Part shown: positions 38,555 through 50,963 of the stretch, one piece after another | Numbering within the stretch: position 1 is the first letter of the stretch | Layout of the letters: each line of letters begins with the position of its first letter | Source of the DNA: Rotaria socialis | Taxonomy: Eukaryota; Rotifera; Eurotatoria; Philodinida; Philodinidae | Length of the DNA stretch: 64,000 nt | Reading direction: 5' to 3' | NCBI GenBank assembly: GCA_905331475.1 | Contig: CAJNYU010000034.1 | Coordinates: 62,001 to 126,000 of the forward strand | Position numbers and translations under genes: made by a program | The notes under the pieces: model-generated | Told to the model about the DNA's origin: nothing | Database searches by the model: none | What the model saw: the letters and a program-made list of their open reading frames with translations, nothing else

Positions 38555-39446
38555 ATGATCATGTGGTACCGTTTATCAACATTAATAACAGCATCACTAA
38601 TATTGATTTTCACCACAAATATTCAAGGAAGAGATTGGATCGACTACGATGAACCATCATCCAATGTTGATGCAACATTCGAGGATGATTCCGATCAATA
38701 TTTGAGCGCATTAACACGTGATGAAGAGCAAGAAATACACAGTCCACTTGTAACCGGTTATAAATATGTGTCAGGTAATAATCTTTTTTTGTAAAAGAAA
38801 TAGAGATTCTACGAAGTTCTATTTTAATATTTAGGTGGAGCAGGTGAAGGTCGACAACATCTTAGTCCTAGTGGTGAAATACCAAATCATCCTGAAGTAA
38901 AAACCGACGAAGAACTTCCATCCTATTGTAGTCCTCCTAATCCATGTCCATTAGGTTTTGAAGGTAAAATTAAGTTTAAAAGACAAATAATTAAAGACAA
39001 ATTCTTGTTATATTTATTTACAGCTGATGATTGTGACGCATCAGAAATGTCTAAATTTACAGCTGAATACAGTCGACTATATCAAGCTACTCAAGATTGC
39101 CAATGTGACAATGATCATGACGAATGCTATGCGAATAGCATTATGGTAAAGAGATAAAGTTGATGATTGATTTAAATTAATTTTTCAAGCTCGTTACTTT
39201 CAGTATACTGTTCCACCACATGGCTCATCAAAGGGTATTTTAAAGCGTGCTCGGCGAATTAGACGCGTATGTTAATGGTTGGCTTGTTTTTTCTTGATCT
39301 AAAAATTAAATATTCTATTTTAGAGTGCTCGTCATTCAGATGAAAAAAATCATACGAAAGTTAATTCGAAACAAAATCCATATCATAAAGGACAGACTCT
39401 GCGACTCCATGTTGCTAAAAAGTCTCCAATGAGTATGGTGTCGTAA
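38555..39446 (+). CDS. SCG5: neuroendocrine protein 7B2 (secretogranin V), proprotein convertase 2 chaperone
   Basis: 7B2 is a secretory-pathway chaperone of prohormone convertase 2; its C-terminal peptide, freed by furin, inhibits the enzyme. Exons 38555-38774, 38835-38963, 39024-39145, 39204-39266 and 39324-39446 join in phase. A signal peptide is visible (LITASLILIFTTNIQG). The hallmark CSPPNPCPLGF matches the family's polyproline motif. Polybasic ILKRARRIRR is the processing site, and the C-terminal peptide has NPYHKGQTLRLHVAKKS, equivalent to the conserved NPYxxGQ and the VAKKS inhibitory core. About 218 residues, similar to other 7B2 proteins. Odd features: extra cysteines in the middle (DCQCDNDHDEC) and a longer stretch between the basic site and NPY. 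It implies regulated neuropeptide processing in this animal. Confidence 0.93.
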
Positions 39447-39667
39447 ATTATGATGTATCCATTTATTTAATTCAATGAAAAAAAGATTCAATTGCAGCAG
39501 AATACTTTCAAAAACTTAAAGAGAAGAAGAAAAATTTGAAAATACAAGTAATTATTTTTGATTGACATATATATGTATTCGTTTAAAACTCGAATCGAAT
39601 GTAAATCATTATTCCTTCGTAATGAAATCCTTTATTATTTTTTGTCTTCAATTCATACAATGAGATC

Positions 39668-39673
39668 AATAAA
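39668..39673 (+). terminator. poly(A) signal AATAAA downstream of 7B2
   Basis: A canonical AATAAA lies about 220 bp after the 7B2 stop codon, followed by a T-rich stretch. Assignment to this gene is by position only. Confidence 0.5.
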
Positions 39674-40788
39674 ATATTTTCTTCTTCATAGTATATTATC
39701 TCATGTCAATCTATTTTTACATTGATTTTATGCACCGATTTTCAAAGCAATTCTATCAAAGGTGAAACAAACAAATATTTGCTTTCAATTAACAGAATTC
39801 ATACGAGAGTTTTCAGATGGAAATGCATCACAAAGATTCATAAGAAGACGTCTCATAGAGTTAATAAGATAGTCAAACAATCTTGCTAGTTCTATCGGGC
39901 TATAATGAATGTTTTTCAATAATCAGATGTCTACCATCCGCTTCCGAAGCCTCTCTAACACTACAAAATGAAATCTAATAGAATTTCATTGACTGTTTTT
40001 TACAAAAGATTTTTCAAAGTAAATTGACGAAATGCACAAAGTTGTTAGTAATTATTAATGAAACTCATCTATTTTTTAGCGATATTTTTAAAAAGAGATG
40101 CATCTTGTTGGGTTCGAGGATTTTCAATGGAAAGGTAGGGCGAGATTGAATGGTTTTTTTTTACTCTTGATGACAATTTTAAGCATCGCAGCTAAGAATT
40201 TCATTTTTATCATGTTCTAATTTTACCATGTCAATACATATTTTCATGAAAATATAACACTAATGATAAAACGAATTCATATAAAAGAAAAACATGCTTG
40301 GCTAAGTCGAAATAATGATGATTCATTCTCTTGAACGTATACATCACAGTTGAATCTTTTTTTGAAAATAATAATCGAACGTGCTTGTTGGCTACTGCAG
40401 TCATATTTATTCGTTTCTGATTCATGAAAAGGAAAATTGCCCGTTCAACACTCATTCTGGAGAAAGAGCTTTTATTAATCATCTATGAAAAGCAATACTT
40501 CGAAAGCACTCACAAAAATATGATTTCAGTCAAGCTTTGAAACTGGTTTGTAATACAAAAAAACTAGACTTGACAAGCAGTCAAGTCATCATTCCTATAA
40601 ATCCATTGGTTCAATTAAATAACTGGTACGAAAAAACTGAAATGCAATTAAAACACGTTTATAAACAATTCATCTAAAGCACACTTGAATAGACGAGAAA
40701 ACAAAATGCTTGTTTTGCGCTTTTCTTAGAAAAAATATCGATTATTTTTAATTGTTCATGTGCAATAGCACAAACAGTATTATCAAAC
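39674..40788. other. intergenic, no gene seen
   Basis: About 1.1 kb of AT-rich sequence between 7B2 and the tetraspanin. The minus-strand open frame at 40231-40482 shows no family resemblance and no splice context. I see nothing else. Confidence 0.6.
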
Positions 40789-42581
40789 ATGACATCGCAG
40801 TCAAAAGTGCGCGATCTTCTTATTACAGGTATTTCAACACAATTTCCAGATTATAATCCTTATAGTAGTTCGAAAAATGTACAAAATCGATCTTCGCATC
40901 CAACAACTGGATGTTCTTTTGATCCACATTGTCCTGAGTGTATTCGGGATTTATGGGGACCATTATTGTCACCGTTTGCCTATCTAATTAAACAAAATGC
41001 TGAATATTTTGATGAAATTATCAAGCGTATTGGAAAATATAAATTAAATACAATGCCAAATTCTTCTTCGTCAAAGCAATCATTAAAACCACCTAAACTC
41101 GAATATGATGATCATAGATTTTTAACTACAATTGGTGTTTGTGTCTATCGTACATCAAAAGTGGGTTGGTTAATTACTTGGGTAAAAATAAGAGAGATTA
41201 TCAAAGCTTTTGATAAATTTTACTCTTCGAATTAGACATTAGGCTTCTTATTAATGATATTAGGTATTGCAATACTTGTATTAAAAGATTCACAACTTTC
41301 ACCATTGATTGTTCTGCTACGCATGAATCAAGCATCGCGATGGGGTTTAAAAGTGACGCTGCAATTAGTAATCTAATTTTATTTTTGATTTAAAATTAAA
41401 ATCTATTTATTTTCTATTGTTATTTATTTCGTAGTGCTTCATAGCAATTTCACTAATAGGAATATTGAAGATGCTAGCATCTTTACTTGGTCTCATCGCA
41501 ACAGCACATCGAAATCAAAGTCTCATGATAGGAGTGAGTCATATCGGTGTCAAATGATGAATATGATGAAAAACGTATTTTCTAGAGATTAGACTTTAAT
41601 ATTTATTAGTATTCTCATTCTATTTGAAATCGGTGCAGTTGTTTACTGTGCTTTTGCTCGATCAGAAGTAAATTAATTTCTATTGACAAAAACAGCAAGC
41701 TATATTCATTTTTAGCTTATGTCAGATATTGAAACAGCATTGACAAATTCCTTTCAAGATCATTATGCTACTCTTGATAATGATCGAATCACAGACGCTT
41801 GGGATCGTATTTTTCAAAGTGTAAAAATATTGAATGGAAACAAAATCGAATAAGCCATATTTGCGTTTTCTAGTATGAATGCTGTGGATGGCTGATTAAT
41901 GATTTTAGCAATTCACAATGGACTTCATCTATAGCAAATGGTATACCACATTCATGTTGTCGGCCAGGTTTGCTTACATAACAAAAGAAACCTCAATAAA
42001 TACAATAGATATTTGTTTTTAATAGGTGCAGTTCATCCAACATGTGAATCAATTTTAGCTCCACCAAATCAAAACTATGCTGGTCAAGTAATTGATTTCT
42101 AAACATTGTCTTCCTTCTAAAGTTGAATTTTTCGAAAATAGGAATGCTCGAATTCTATTCAACAATCAATAAATGCGAATGCTTATGTACCCATTATATT
42201 TTCTTCTATAGGTTTTATTATTATCATTGAGGTAAATAAAAATAATATGTGTATTCAACAAAATATTATTTCAATTAGCTTGCATCTACTGTTTTAACAT
42301 TCCTCTATGCAACAACATTAAAAACAGCTAGTCGTCGTCGCCGTTCACATAATGAAAGATCAATGCGAAAATTTCAAGGACAACTTGCTTCTTATACTGG
42401 AGAAAGTACCAATGATGTACCGTCCGATCGAAATCAAACCAATGATCTTCATCAATTATATGATCCGTATGGATCTTTTCATCAGACTCCGCCCAACATT
42501 GATCCATCCTTCATGTCTTTAACGCCAACAGTGATTCAAGTAAAACGGCCCGATGTTTATTCGTATTTTTACTATGAATGA
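40789..42581 (+). CDS. tetraspanin
   Basis: Nine exons: 40789-41181, 41236-41367, 41435-41533, 41593-41667, 41716-41820, 41874-41967, 42026-42087, 42142-42231 and 42279-42581. The product has four membrane segments: WTLGFLLMILGIAILVL, the CFIAISLIGILKMLASLLGL stretch, TLIFISILILFEIGAVVY and, near the end, YVPIIFSSIGFIIIIE. The large extracellular loop has the defining CCG motif (YECCGWL), then HSCCRPG, HPTCES and GQECS, giving six cysteines. The cytoplasmic N-terminus is unusually long, about 130 residues, with CSFDPHCPECIRDLWG; most tetraspanins have 10-30 residues before TM1. The C-terminal tail is also long. It probably organises membrane microdomains. I cannot assign a named orthologue. 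Confidence 0.9.
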
Positions 42582-43039
42582 AAATATTTTCATTTTTGTT
42601 CTGTTTTATATTAAAGAATAGACAAAAGAAAATGAAACGCATAGTAGTTGTGTATGTTGCTTTAGATAATATGCACAAAGCGTAAAAAGAAAGCCGTAAA
42701 TACATCGAAGGCAAAAATACAAAAGGTATGATCGAGTCATTAAACAAGCGACTAGATACCGTCGAAATCCGTCTAGATTCCCAATCGATTATCTCACTGT
42801 TCGCTAGTTTTCTTTGATTTTTTTCTTTCTGTTTCTATACAAAGGAATCCAGATAGACTAGGTATTGTAACACGCACGAAACCGGGACCTAAAAAAGAAA
42901 ACACAGCTCCGATATTTTTAAATAAAATAGATATGCTAGACAAGCAGAGAAAATAGAAAGCGGAAGGCAAATAATCCTGAGGTAAAAATGTTACATGAAA
43001 GTATAAAGACAAAACTAAATAATGAAAGAAAAAAGAAAA

Positions 43040-46000
43040 TTAATCTGTTGGATCGCCTGTATCAGGAAATGGGATCATATTTTCAAGTGAATGATTCGTT
43101 TGTGATGGACGTGTAGGGATACTGCTGGAACTCGATGATGTCAATGAATCTGTTGTATCACCAATACCACCTAAATAGATACATAAGAAAAACTTAGTAT
43201 TGGAAATAAATATGTCGATATAACGAACTGTTTTTTAATGATATATCAACAGCAGCATCAGCTAATTTTTCGACAAGATCAACTTCGAAATCAGACTTCG
43301 TACTATCAAATGAATTTCCATAGACACTTAACGATGGTGCATCCTAAGAACAAAATAATTTAAATTAATCTTCGTTTTTCTTTTTCTTATCTTACTTGAT
43401 AACTACCAGAACCCACTTCAATATAAGCAGGTGCAATGTCTTTTTGTAGACTTGGTACATGAACGGGTGTTGATTTTGACCATTTTATTCTAAAAAGAAA
43501 ATAATGAATCTAAAAATCTATTACAGAAAAAAATTATCCACAATGTCCATTATGAACCATCATGACCTCTGACTAGTAAAATCCGAAATCTTTTACTTTA
43601 AAGATTAGTAGACCGATCGCTATACGATCATCCTCCAAAAGACTATGTGACAGATGTTTAGTACGTGCTACGGATGCACCAATTCCAAGCCAATAATTGG
43701 AATCGGTGCACCCCTAGTACGTGCTAACTTCTATATAAATCATAAGTACTTTGTATCTTCTCAGTGAGAATGAAGAAATTTCTAAACATTTGTGACTGTT
43801 AGCGTTCTATAGACTAGAGTGTGCCGGAGTAGAAAATTTTACTTATATATTTCAGAATTCTATTTTAAAAACTTACGGTAAACTTTGTAAATCAGCATCA
43901 ACAACATTCATGGATGTTTGAGGTGAATCAGCTGTGAATACATTGGAATTTGGATGACAAATACTAACTGTTGCTTCAGAATAATGTTTAAATTGAAATT
44001 GTGGACCCATCCATAAACGACGATGTGGACCAATACATGTATTCATTTCCAGCTAAATATGAATTAATTATGTTTTTTTTCTTGTAAAATTTATCAGGCA
44101 AATAATTTACTTGTCGAAGCCAATCATCTTTTGAATAAACTTTATTTATTGGCGCCGTGCGATGACCTTGAGATAGAAATGCATTAGCAACAGACATACG
44201 AACTTCAGGCCATGTTGTCAATCTAAACATTGAAAATCTTAACTTGTTTTTTCTTTTGATAAATATTATTACTTTTGAAGTGGCCATTGAGCTTTTGGAG
44301 ACGTTTTAAGAATGAGCGGAGTTTCTGGTGTAACACGACTGCCATGTTTACTTGTATCTTAAAAAAGAAATCTAGCTGTTTTTTTTTGTTTGAATTCTAT
44401 GACAGTAATAATGTACCTGCTATCGGCTCAAGAACATATTCAATAAGTCTACCGTGCCAACTAATAATATATAATGAACCGCATGCACGCGTTGTATGTT
44501 CTTGATGATTAATCATGTCTTCTGGATTAAGAAAACCGCGTGAAATACCAAATGTTGCTGCTAAACATAATGAATCCATATTGAATGGCACAGTGAGGCC
44601 GCTCACAAAATTATCAGTCGGTTGACGAATTATTGTTACAGCCGTTGAAAATATACATTCAGGATTTGTTCGTTTAGTACGTGCTAATGACGTAAAACTA
44701 TTATTATGATTATTATTCGTACTTGATGAAGAATTAGTTAAAGAATTTGATGATGTATCTTTTAGTCCATTATCATTTGTATTAGTATGGGATTGACGTG
44801 TTGATTGTTCTTCAAGACCAGCCGTACGATGATAGCGACTTGCTTTGTTAACAACGTAAGTTTTTGAATGTGTACGAATATTAACAACACCTGAAATGAA
44901 TGAGAAAACATTTTTTATACAACGAAGATAGATTTTTTAACTGATAAGTCATTCCAAACTTTGTCTACTTAGAATCCGAGACAGAAGGAATACTAAATGT
45001 TCTAATATTTTACAGAAACATCAGAACAATTAGTTTTCGGTTTGAGACTAAGCAAGATGACTAGTTTATTGTGAATGTTTTAGATCTAATTACAAGTTTT
45101 ATTCGAAGTAGGAGCCATGGGAATGATATGTCTTTCATATCATTAATATAAACCACCAATTGAATATTCTTGTTTCAGGATAAGCGAGCGACAAGAAAAG
45201 AGTTCAAATTTCGGTTAGTTTGTATCTTAATGCAAAGTTTCCTTTATTTTTTTCTGCTTTTGCTGTGCTAAACCATAATAAAATAATTTCAAGGGTCTAG
45301 TTCAAAGCGGAGCAATCTAACAAAGTGTTTACATCTTTTAACTACAGAGTTCAATAGATTTGTAGCCGATCAGTTTTTTCTGATGAAAGTTAATCTATGA
45401 GTATTCTTTGATAAAACATATGAAATAGCAATTACATGTTCTCCTATATCAATAATCAAATACTTCTACGTATCTCTGTAGAAAAAAATTCTGTAGCATT
45501 TCGAAAAAAATCTATAATGCAAAATGTGCAAAGATTTTAGAGTTTGTTTTGATAATCTGAGTTCACAAAGTTCAAATTAATAATCAGCTAAAGGTTAAAT
45601 AATTCTTCATTTTCTTTCAATTTAAAAAATGATATTCATACGACTAATTGACTGAAACAATTTAGAAAAGAACAGCACGGGTTAAAATTATCATTCTCGA
45701 GTACAAATCTCTTTTTAAATGATGATTAGAGCTCGAACATATGTTACATATACAATTCCAGATAATCCCATTCGTTCTATCTACCTCCATATGGGTTAAT
45801 TGCAAATAAATGTGTTGTTCCACGTTTTGTGGATACAGCAAGCCATCGGCTATCAGTGGTAAATGTCATATGGGATACTAAAAATAGAAGACAATCAATA
45901 TCAAAACAACATTTTTTTGCTCGTTTTGGTTTTATGTATCACCTCGACAATCAGTATCACCACGAAATAAAGTATATAAATGCTTAATAAACGTTCTCGT

Positions 46001-47332
46001 ACAACGATAAGGTGATACTTGAATTTCTAATACATTAAAATAATGACCACTAGTATCACATGTTACAAGTAAATGTCCACTTGGATTAAATTGTAAATAA
46101 CCAATAGATTCGTTATGAGCTTGAAAATGAGCTATAATCCAATTTTGTCTCTCATCATGAACTGTTGACTAAAGTAAAACAGTACAAAAACAAATAGCCT
46201 TAGTAAATCCATTTTCTTTTCTTACTCCAAATAATTTAACTGTATCAATAATTGTTACGATACCCGCTTGTGCTTCATCTTTTCCCGATCCAAGTCTACG
46301 ACGTGATGAATTCGTACTATTATTATTGTTTATTGTTGGCGATGATACTTGTTTAGTTACTGGTAATTTATCATTAAAATTCGAATTATTATTAATCTGT
46401 TGTCCACTATAACCTAATACACTTTCACCTATTTTAACTACACTTTTCGATAGAGATTTAGCAGCATTCAACATAGCACCTGTATAGGATGCGTATTGTT
46501 CCGATATATTACCATTAATTCCACCTGATGATTGATGAATTAAATGAAGACGATAATCTGCAAAAGCTAACCATCGTGTCGATAATGCCAATGGTAGTGA
46601 CGAGTAAACATTTGATAGGAAGAATTTTTCATCAAATTTTATTATATCATAACCAATAATAAATGTATGTGTCGCACAAATAAGTACCGAACTATTCGAT
46701 TCAATTAATATTGGCTCTGCTTGAAGACCAACACCAGGTAAATTTATTACTTTTATCATATGTTGATCATTTTTCAATGAACAAATTTGTATAGATGGTG
46801 GTCCAGCAGATTTAGCAAATGCTATCAGAGGACGATAAGATGAATGTGGATCATCCAGTGATGAATTTGTTGTTAATAAACATGCCGAACAAATATTGTG
46901 CTCACGAATAGAAAATAATTCACTTGCAATACCATTTATTTCAATTGTCCATAATGCTAAACTACTTTTATATGCAATTAATAGAACTAAGGTTTCGATA
47001 CGTATCGACGGATGCCATTCGTGTACATTGGAAAGAAAACGAACCCATTCAATTGGTTCTAATTGATCACTATTATTAGTACGTGAAGACGTAGCATATG
47101 CCTAATGAGAGAAAAAATATTTTACTTTGAAAAACATTGTTTGAAATACTAAATCTTACTTGAGGAACTTTTTCTACAACGTCATGAAAAAGGCCAACAA
47201 CTGATTCAATTACACTTTTTTCACTAGAGTAAATAACATGAAATTAGGAAAATGATAGTATTGAAATAAATAAATTTACTTGACCGCTTCCGGACGAACT
47301 TTTCGTAATTCAATCGATGATACATAGGACAT
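43040..47332 (-). CDS. BCAS3: BCAS3 microtubule-associated / autophagy beta-propeller protein
   Basis: BCAS3 is a WD40-like beta-propeller protein that acts in cytoskeletal and cell-migration processes and, with PHAF1 (C16orf70), at phagophore sites. The ATG is at 47332 (MSYVSSIELRKVRPE). The next exon reads ESVVGLFHDVVEKVPQ, followed by EWVRFLSN as in BCAS3's DVVPQAY...WVRF. Further matches: STRWLAFADYRLHLIHQSSG, a SYTGAMLNAAKSLSKSV segment, AATFGISRGF near 44550, SLYIISWHGRLIEYVLEP near 44450 and RRLWMGPQFQFKHYSEA near 44000. The stop is at 43040-43042. About 12 exons, with a long intron at about 44892-45785. It carries poly-Asn/Ser inserts (SSSSTNNNHNNS). The gene is tail-to-tail with the tetraspanin. 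Confidence 0.9.
43659..43726. repeat. small hairpin element between 12-bp direct repeats, in a BCAS3 intron
   Basis: TAGTACGTGCTA occurs at 43659-43670 and again at 43715-43726. Between them lies an inverted repeat: arms about 43673-43688 and 43697-43712 (ATGCACCAATTCCAA against TTGGAATCGGTGCA) with two mismatches and an 8-nt loop. Looks like a miniature mobile element with a long target duplication or a satellite fragment. Confidence 0.6.
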
Positions 47333-49471
47333 TTAGGCGATTACTCTTAAAATATATAAATAGATATTTACTTATTTTTTGTATCCTGAAAATAAATATA
47401 AATTCATCAATTATGCGAAGGACGTGTTCATTTACATATACACGTATGTAAATCGTCAGAAAACAATAAAGAAAAGAAAAACAAATCAAATCAGCTGACA
47501 TTCCAAAATAAAAGTGTCTTGATGAGTCATAAATCTAGAGTATTAGTAAAAAGAAATACACAACAAACAGCAGCTACGAACACGAGCAAAGATGACTTTA
47601 TTGATTTTTCGTAACTAATCGATCCACCGATTGGATTTTGAATTAATAGATGTCACTAATAGTTACATCAGCCGACTTGAAGAACCAAGCATTTGCAATG
47701 GGGGTAGAGATAGAGAGGTACATTTCGATAAGCTTGAGATAGAGAAAAGAATTCATGATCAAAATATTGTCCATGTCTGTTCGACACGTCGTTAAGAATA
47801 GCATTCTAAGTTGGATTTTAAATCTTCGTCATCCATTGATTTACGACATTTGTAGTTTTCTTTTTGTAGTAATTTCATGCAAACTTTAATTGATCAATTC
47901 CCTTGATGAGAATATAAGATGCGTTTGAATGTAACCGAAATTGGTTGCCTTGATTCTATTTAAATTTAAATTTAATGCATCAGTATCAGTGACAGAGCAT
48001 TATATGTAGACACTAATTCTCATCTTTGACTAGTTTATATTTTCAGATAATTATGACGTGTATTTTGAAAGCATGTTATTGCTATCGATGCATGCAAATA
48101 AAGAAAAGTTGCAAGTAAAGAAGAAACAAAACAAAAAATGACCACCGAGTAGTTCACTCATGAAAACATTTCTTTCCCAGGCAAATGGATTTCTATGTAA
48201 AAGTTAACTTAAATAATTCATTCGTTTCGGTTGATTAAAAGTCAATGTGTATCTAGAGACAAGACGTTTGGAGAAAAATAAGAATATATTCTACATTGTT
48301 CTGAATCTAAACAATGCGTCACGCATCTGATTAGAACAAAAATTGATATATTAGTATTAGAGTTGCTATTCACCGAAATATTTCATTACGGCGATTGTTC
48401 ACTGTTACTGTTTGATTGTAAGAAACTGTCTACGAAAGAAAACAGTATACAAAGATGTACAATCGTTGTCAACGACATGAATTGGTGTAAAAAAATCTAC
48501 CGCAAAAATAAACTAAATGTTTGTCTCAGCAAGACAAAATATCCAAAGTTTGATTACTAATGATGACATTCAAAACTATTCTATTCTGCATGTAGAGTTG
48601 TTTCTCTATCTTTAGTAAAAATAGAACACTGCTTATCTCGATAAAATACTATGAATACTTTTATTAGAATTGATGGTGTAAATAGCAAAGCATCTATCTA
48701 TATGAAACATTAGAAAACTATGGAGTTAATGATGGATCTTGCCATCACAGTAGGGATATAGAAATAAACTAAACTACATGACGAAAAGTATCACGCAATT
48801 ACATATATAATTCTCGATGTGCAAAAAGGCATGCTATCGCTAATTGTTCACCAAAACAGTGAAGATTGGTCAAATAAATTCTTAGTTTTTTGTTACTTGG
48901 CTTTAATTAACATGTTTCTTTCTTATACAAGAATGAACAAATGACAAGTTTCCTTATTTCAAATCATTGCTTTACATGGTTCAAACTCATCGCAATACAC
49001 GCAATGTTACTAAGACTACTAATAAATAGCAGAAAAACTAAATTGCAATGATTAGTTACTGTTGAACTAAATCCCATATTTGAAGGTTTCTTTCTGATAG
49101 GAAAATAATAATCAGAAAACTTTTACAACAAGCCAAAATCTTGACTAATATTTTGTAATGAAAATTTGAGTTGAAAAGTACCAGTCATTAAGAATCTTTG
49201 TTGAGCTTATTATTATGAACAATTCAGAAAGGCAAGCTCTCTCTCTCTCTCTCTCTGACCAAATAAAACTTTATCAAGCATTCAGCAAGAGACATAAATT
49301 TTATTCGCTACTAAAAACAAAAGTTGTAATTAATAAATAGTAGTCTATGTCAATTCTAATTACACAACGATTTATCATTATTAAATTGTTTCAAAACTCT
49401 CTTCATTTACAAAATTCTACTTTGGCCCGAAAAAAAACAAACAAAAATGGAGAAGAAGAATGGCAATAGAA
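47333..49471. other. intergenic, no gene seen
   Basis: About 2.1 kb between BCAS3 and the metaxin gene. Only short, unconvincing open frames. It contains a (CT)n microsatellite near 49235-49256. I see no RNA gene or mobile element. Confidence 0.6.
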
Positions 49472-50770
49472 TTATGAAGTAATCGAGTAAGATTTTGCAC
49501 CAATTTTTGTTAACATCAAGATGAAGATCGAAAAAGACACCACTTGTGAAATGATATGTAATACAGAAAGAAGATCAGTAGAGTTTTCTTGAGAAGGCGA
49601 TGATTGAAGATCGTAATTTTCACGTTCTTTGTATAACGATAACTGTTCTTCATCTATACGTTGAATATATTCAACAAGTCGTGAATGTTGAATAAATAAT
49701 GTTCGTAATCGAGATTTTTCTGACGTATAATGAACAAGTACAAGAAGATAAGAGCTAACCCAAGCATCAATAAGAGAGAATCTAAATAGATCAAAACCAG
49801 ATAAATATATAATTGTTTTCATAATCATTGTTTGCTCTCGTACTTCTCGCCACCAATGAATGGTTGATTATTTTCGATTAATTTATTTTCAAGAATTGAG
49901 AAACATCGTTCAGCATCGTCATAAATCTATGAAATAATATTAAAAGATATCCGAAAATACCAAACAAAAAACAACAGTAAATATTTACTGCATTATGTTG
50001 CTCATTTGAATGTAAACATTTACTTGCAATTATTTCAAACCATGTTTGAGCTGATGAAAATTTTTTCCGAATATAAAATAAACTAGTTGGTAAACCAATG
50101 GTATGATGATATAAAGCTCGAACGGATGCTTTATTGGTTTCATCTAGCCATTGTAAATGCATCTGTAAGAAAAAATAGACTGAAATAAACGAAACAAATA
50201 AAAGAAATCGATAATACATACAAAAGCCGGTACAAATAGACGTTTAAATGTTGCTAGTAGAGCAAGTTCGTCAGCGGTTGGCTAAAAATAATTACTTTTT
50301 ATTTTATTCGTTGATAGGAAAATAGAATACTAACGTGCAATGTTCGGCTATATTCATAAATTGATTCAAATCCAACGTAATGTTTTCTATTAGCAACGTC
50401 ATGTAGCATTGGATAAGTGTCTGTAACAGTCAATAATGTGTTATTCAAAAAACAAAATAAAGTATTTTACCAAATATCATGGATATTTGTCGATTGGCAT
50501 TCACAATTGAGTAGGAAAGTCCTTGAGCGCGAAGCCATAACTATATACCAAAACACAACTCAAATATATTTCAGCTAATTAGATAAATTAATGTTTACCG
50601 AAGCTGCTAAACAAGTAGGATCAATGGTCGTTAAATGACTACTATTAGGCCATACAGAAAGTACGAAATTTTCTCGTACTTGATTCTAAAAACATACAGT
50701 AATGTTTTGAAAATTAATTTAAAAAGTAAAAAATAACAAATTAATTTACCTTCGAACTTGTTGTTTCCAT
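49472..50770 (-). CDS. MTX1: metaxin-1-like mitochondrial outer-membrane protein
   Basis: Metaxins are tail-anchored GST-fold proteins of the mitochondrial outer membrane that act with the SAM complex in beta-barrel import. The ATG is at 50770 (METTSSK, then NQVRENFVLSVWP). Eight exons read in phase. The N-terminal Tom37-like part has CLAASLWLRAQGLSYSIVNA and YPMLHDVANRKHYVGFESI. The GST-C part has TADELALLATFKRLFVPAFM, HLQWLDETN, FIGGEKFSLIDAWVSSYLL (joined over the 49782-49843 intron) and a C-terminal membrane anchor, LLSVLHIISQVVSFSIFILM. About 300 residues, as expected for metaxin 1 or 3. The assignment to metaxin is firm in architecture but weaker in subfamily. It is divergent from FAHD1, with 193 bp between starts. 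Confidence 0.82.
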
Positions 50771-50963
50771 CTCGACTGTTCCTTAAATATATTTATTCGA
50801 CGAATGAATAACGAAAGAAGAGGTTAACCGAAAGAAGACATCTATCTTATTTACAATTGATCGGTAGACTTCATCAATCATATTTTTTGTGGTGGAGAAA
50901 GAAATTCGATACGCTGACACTATCGATCATATAATCTATATCATTGTAAGAAAATAAAAAAAT
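50771..50963. promoter_or_regulatory. short bidirectional promoter region, metaxin / FAHD1
   Basis: Only 193 bp separate the two divergent start codons, so both 5'UTRs and core promoters must lie here. No TATA motif stands out. Both products are mitochondrial, which would make co-regulation sensible; that is inference. Confidence 0.55.
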
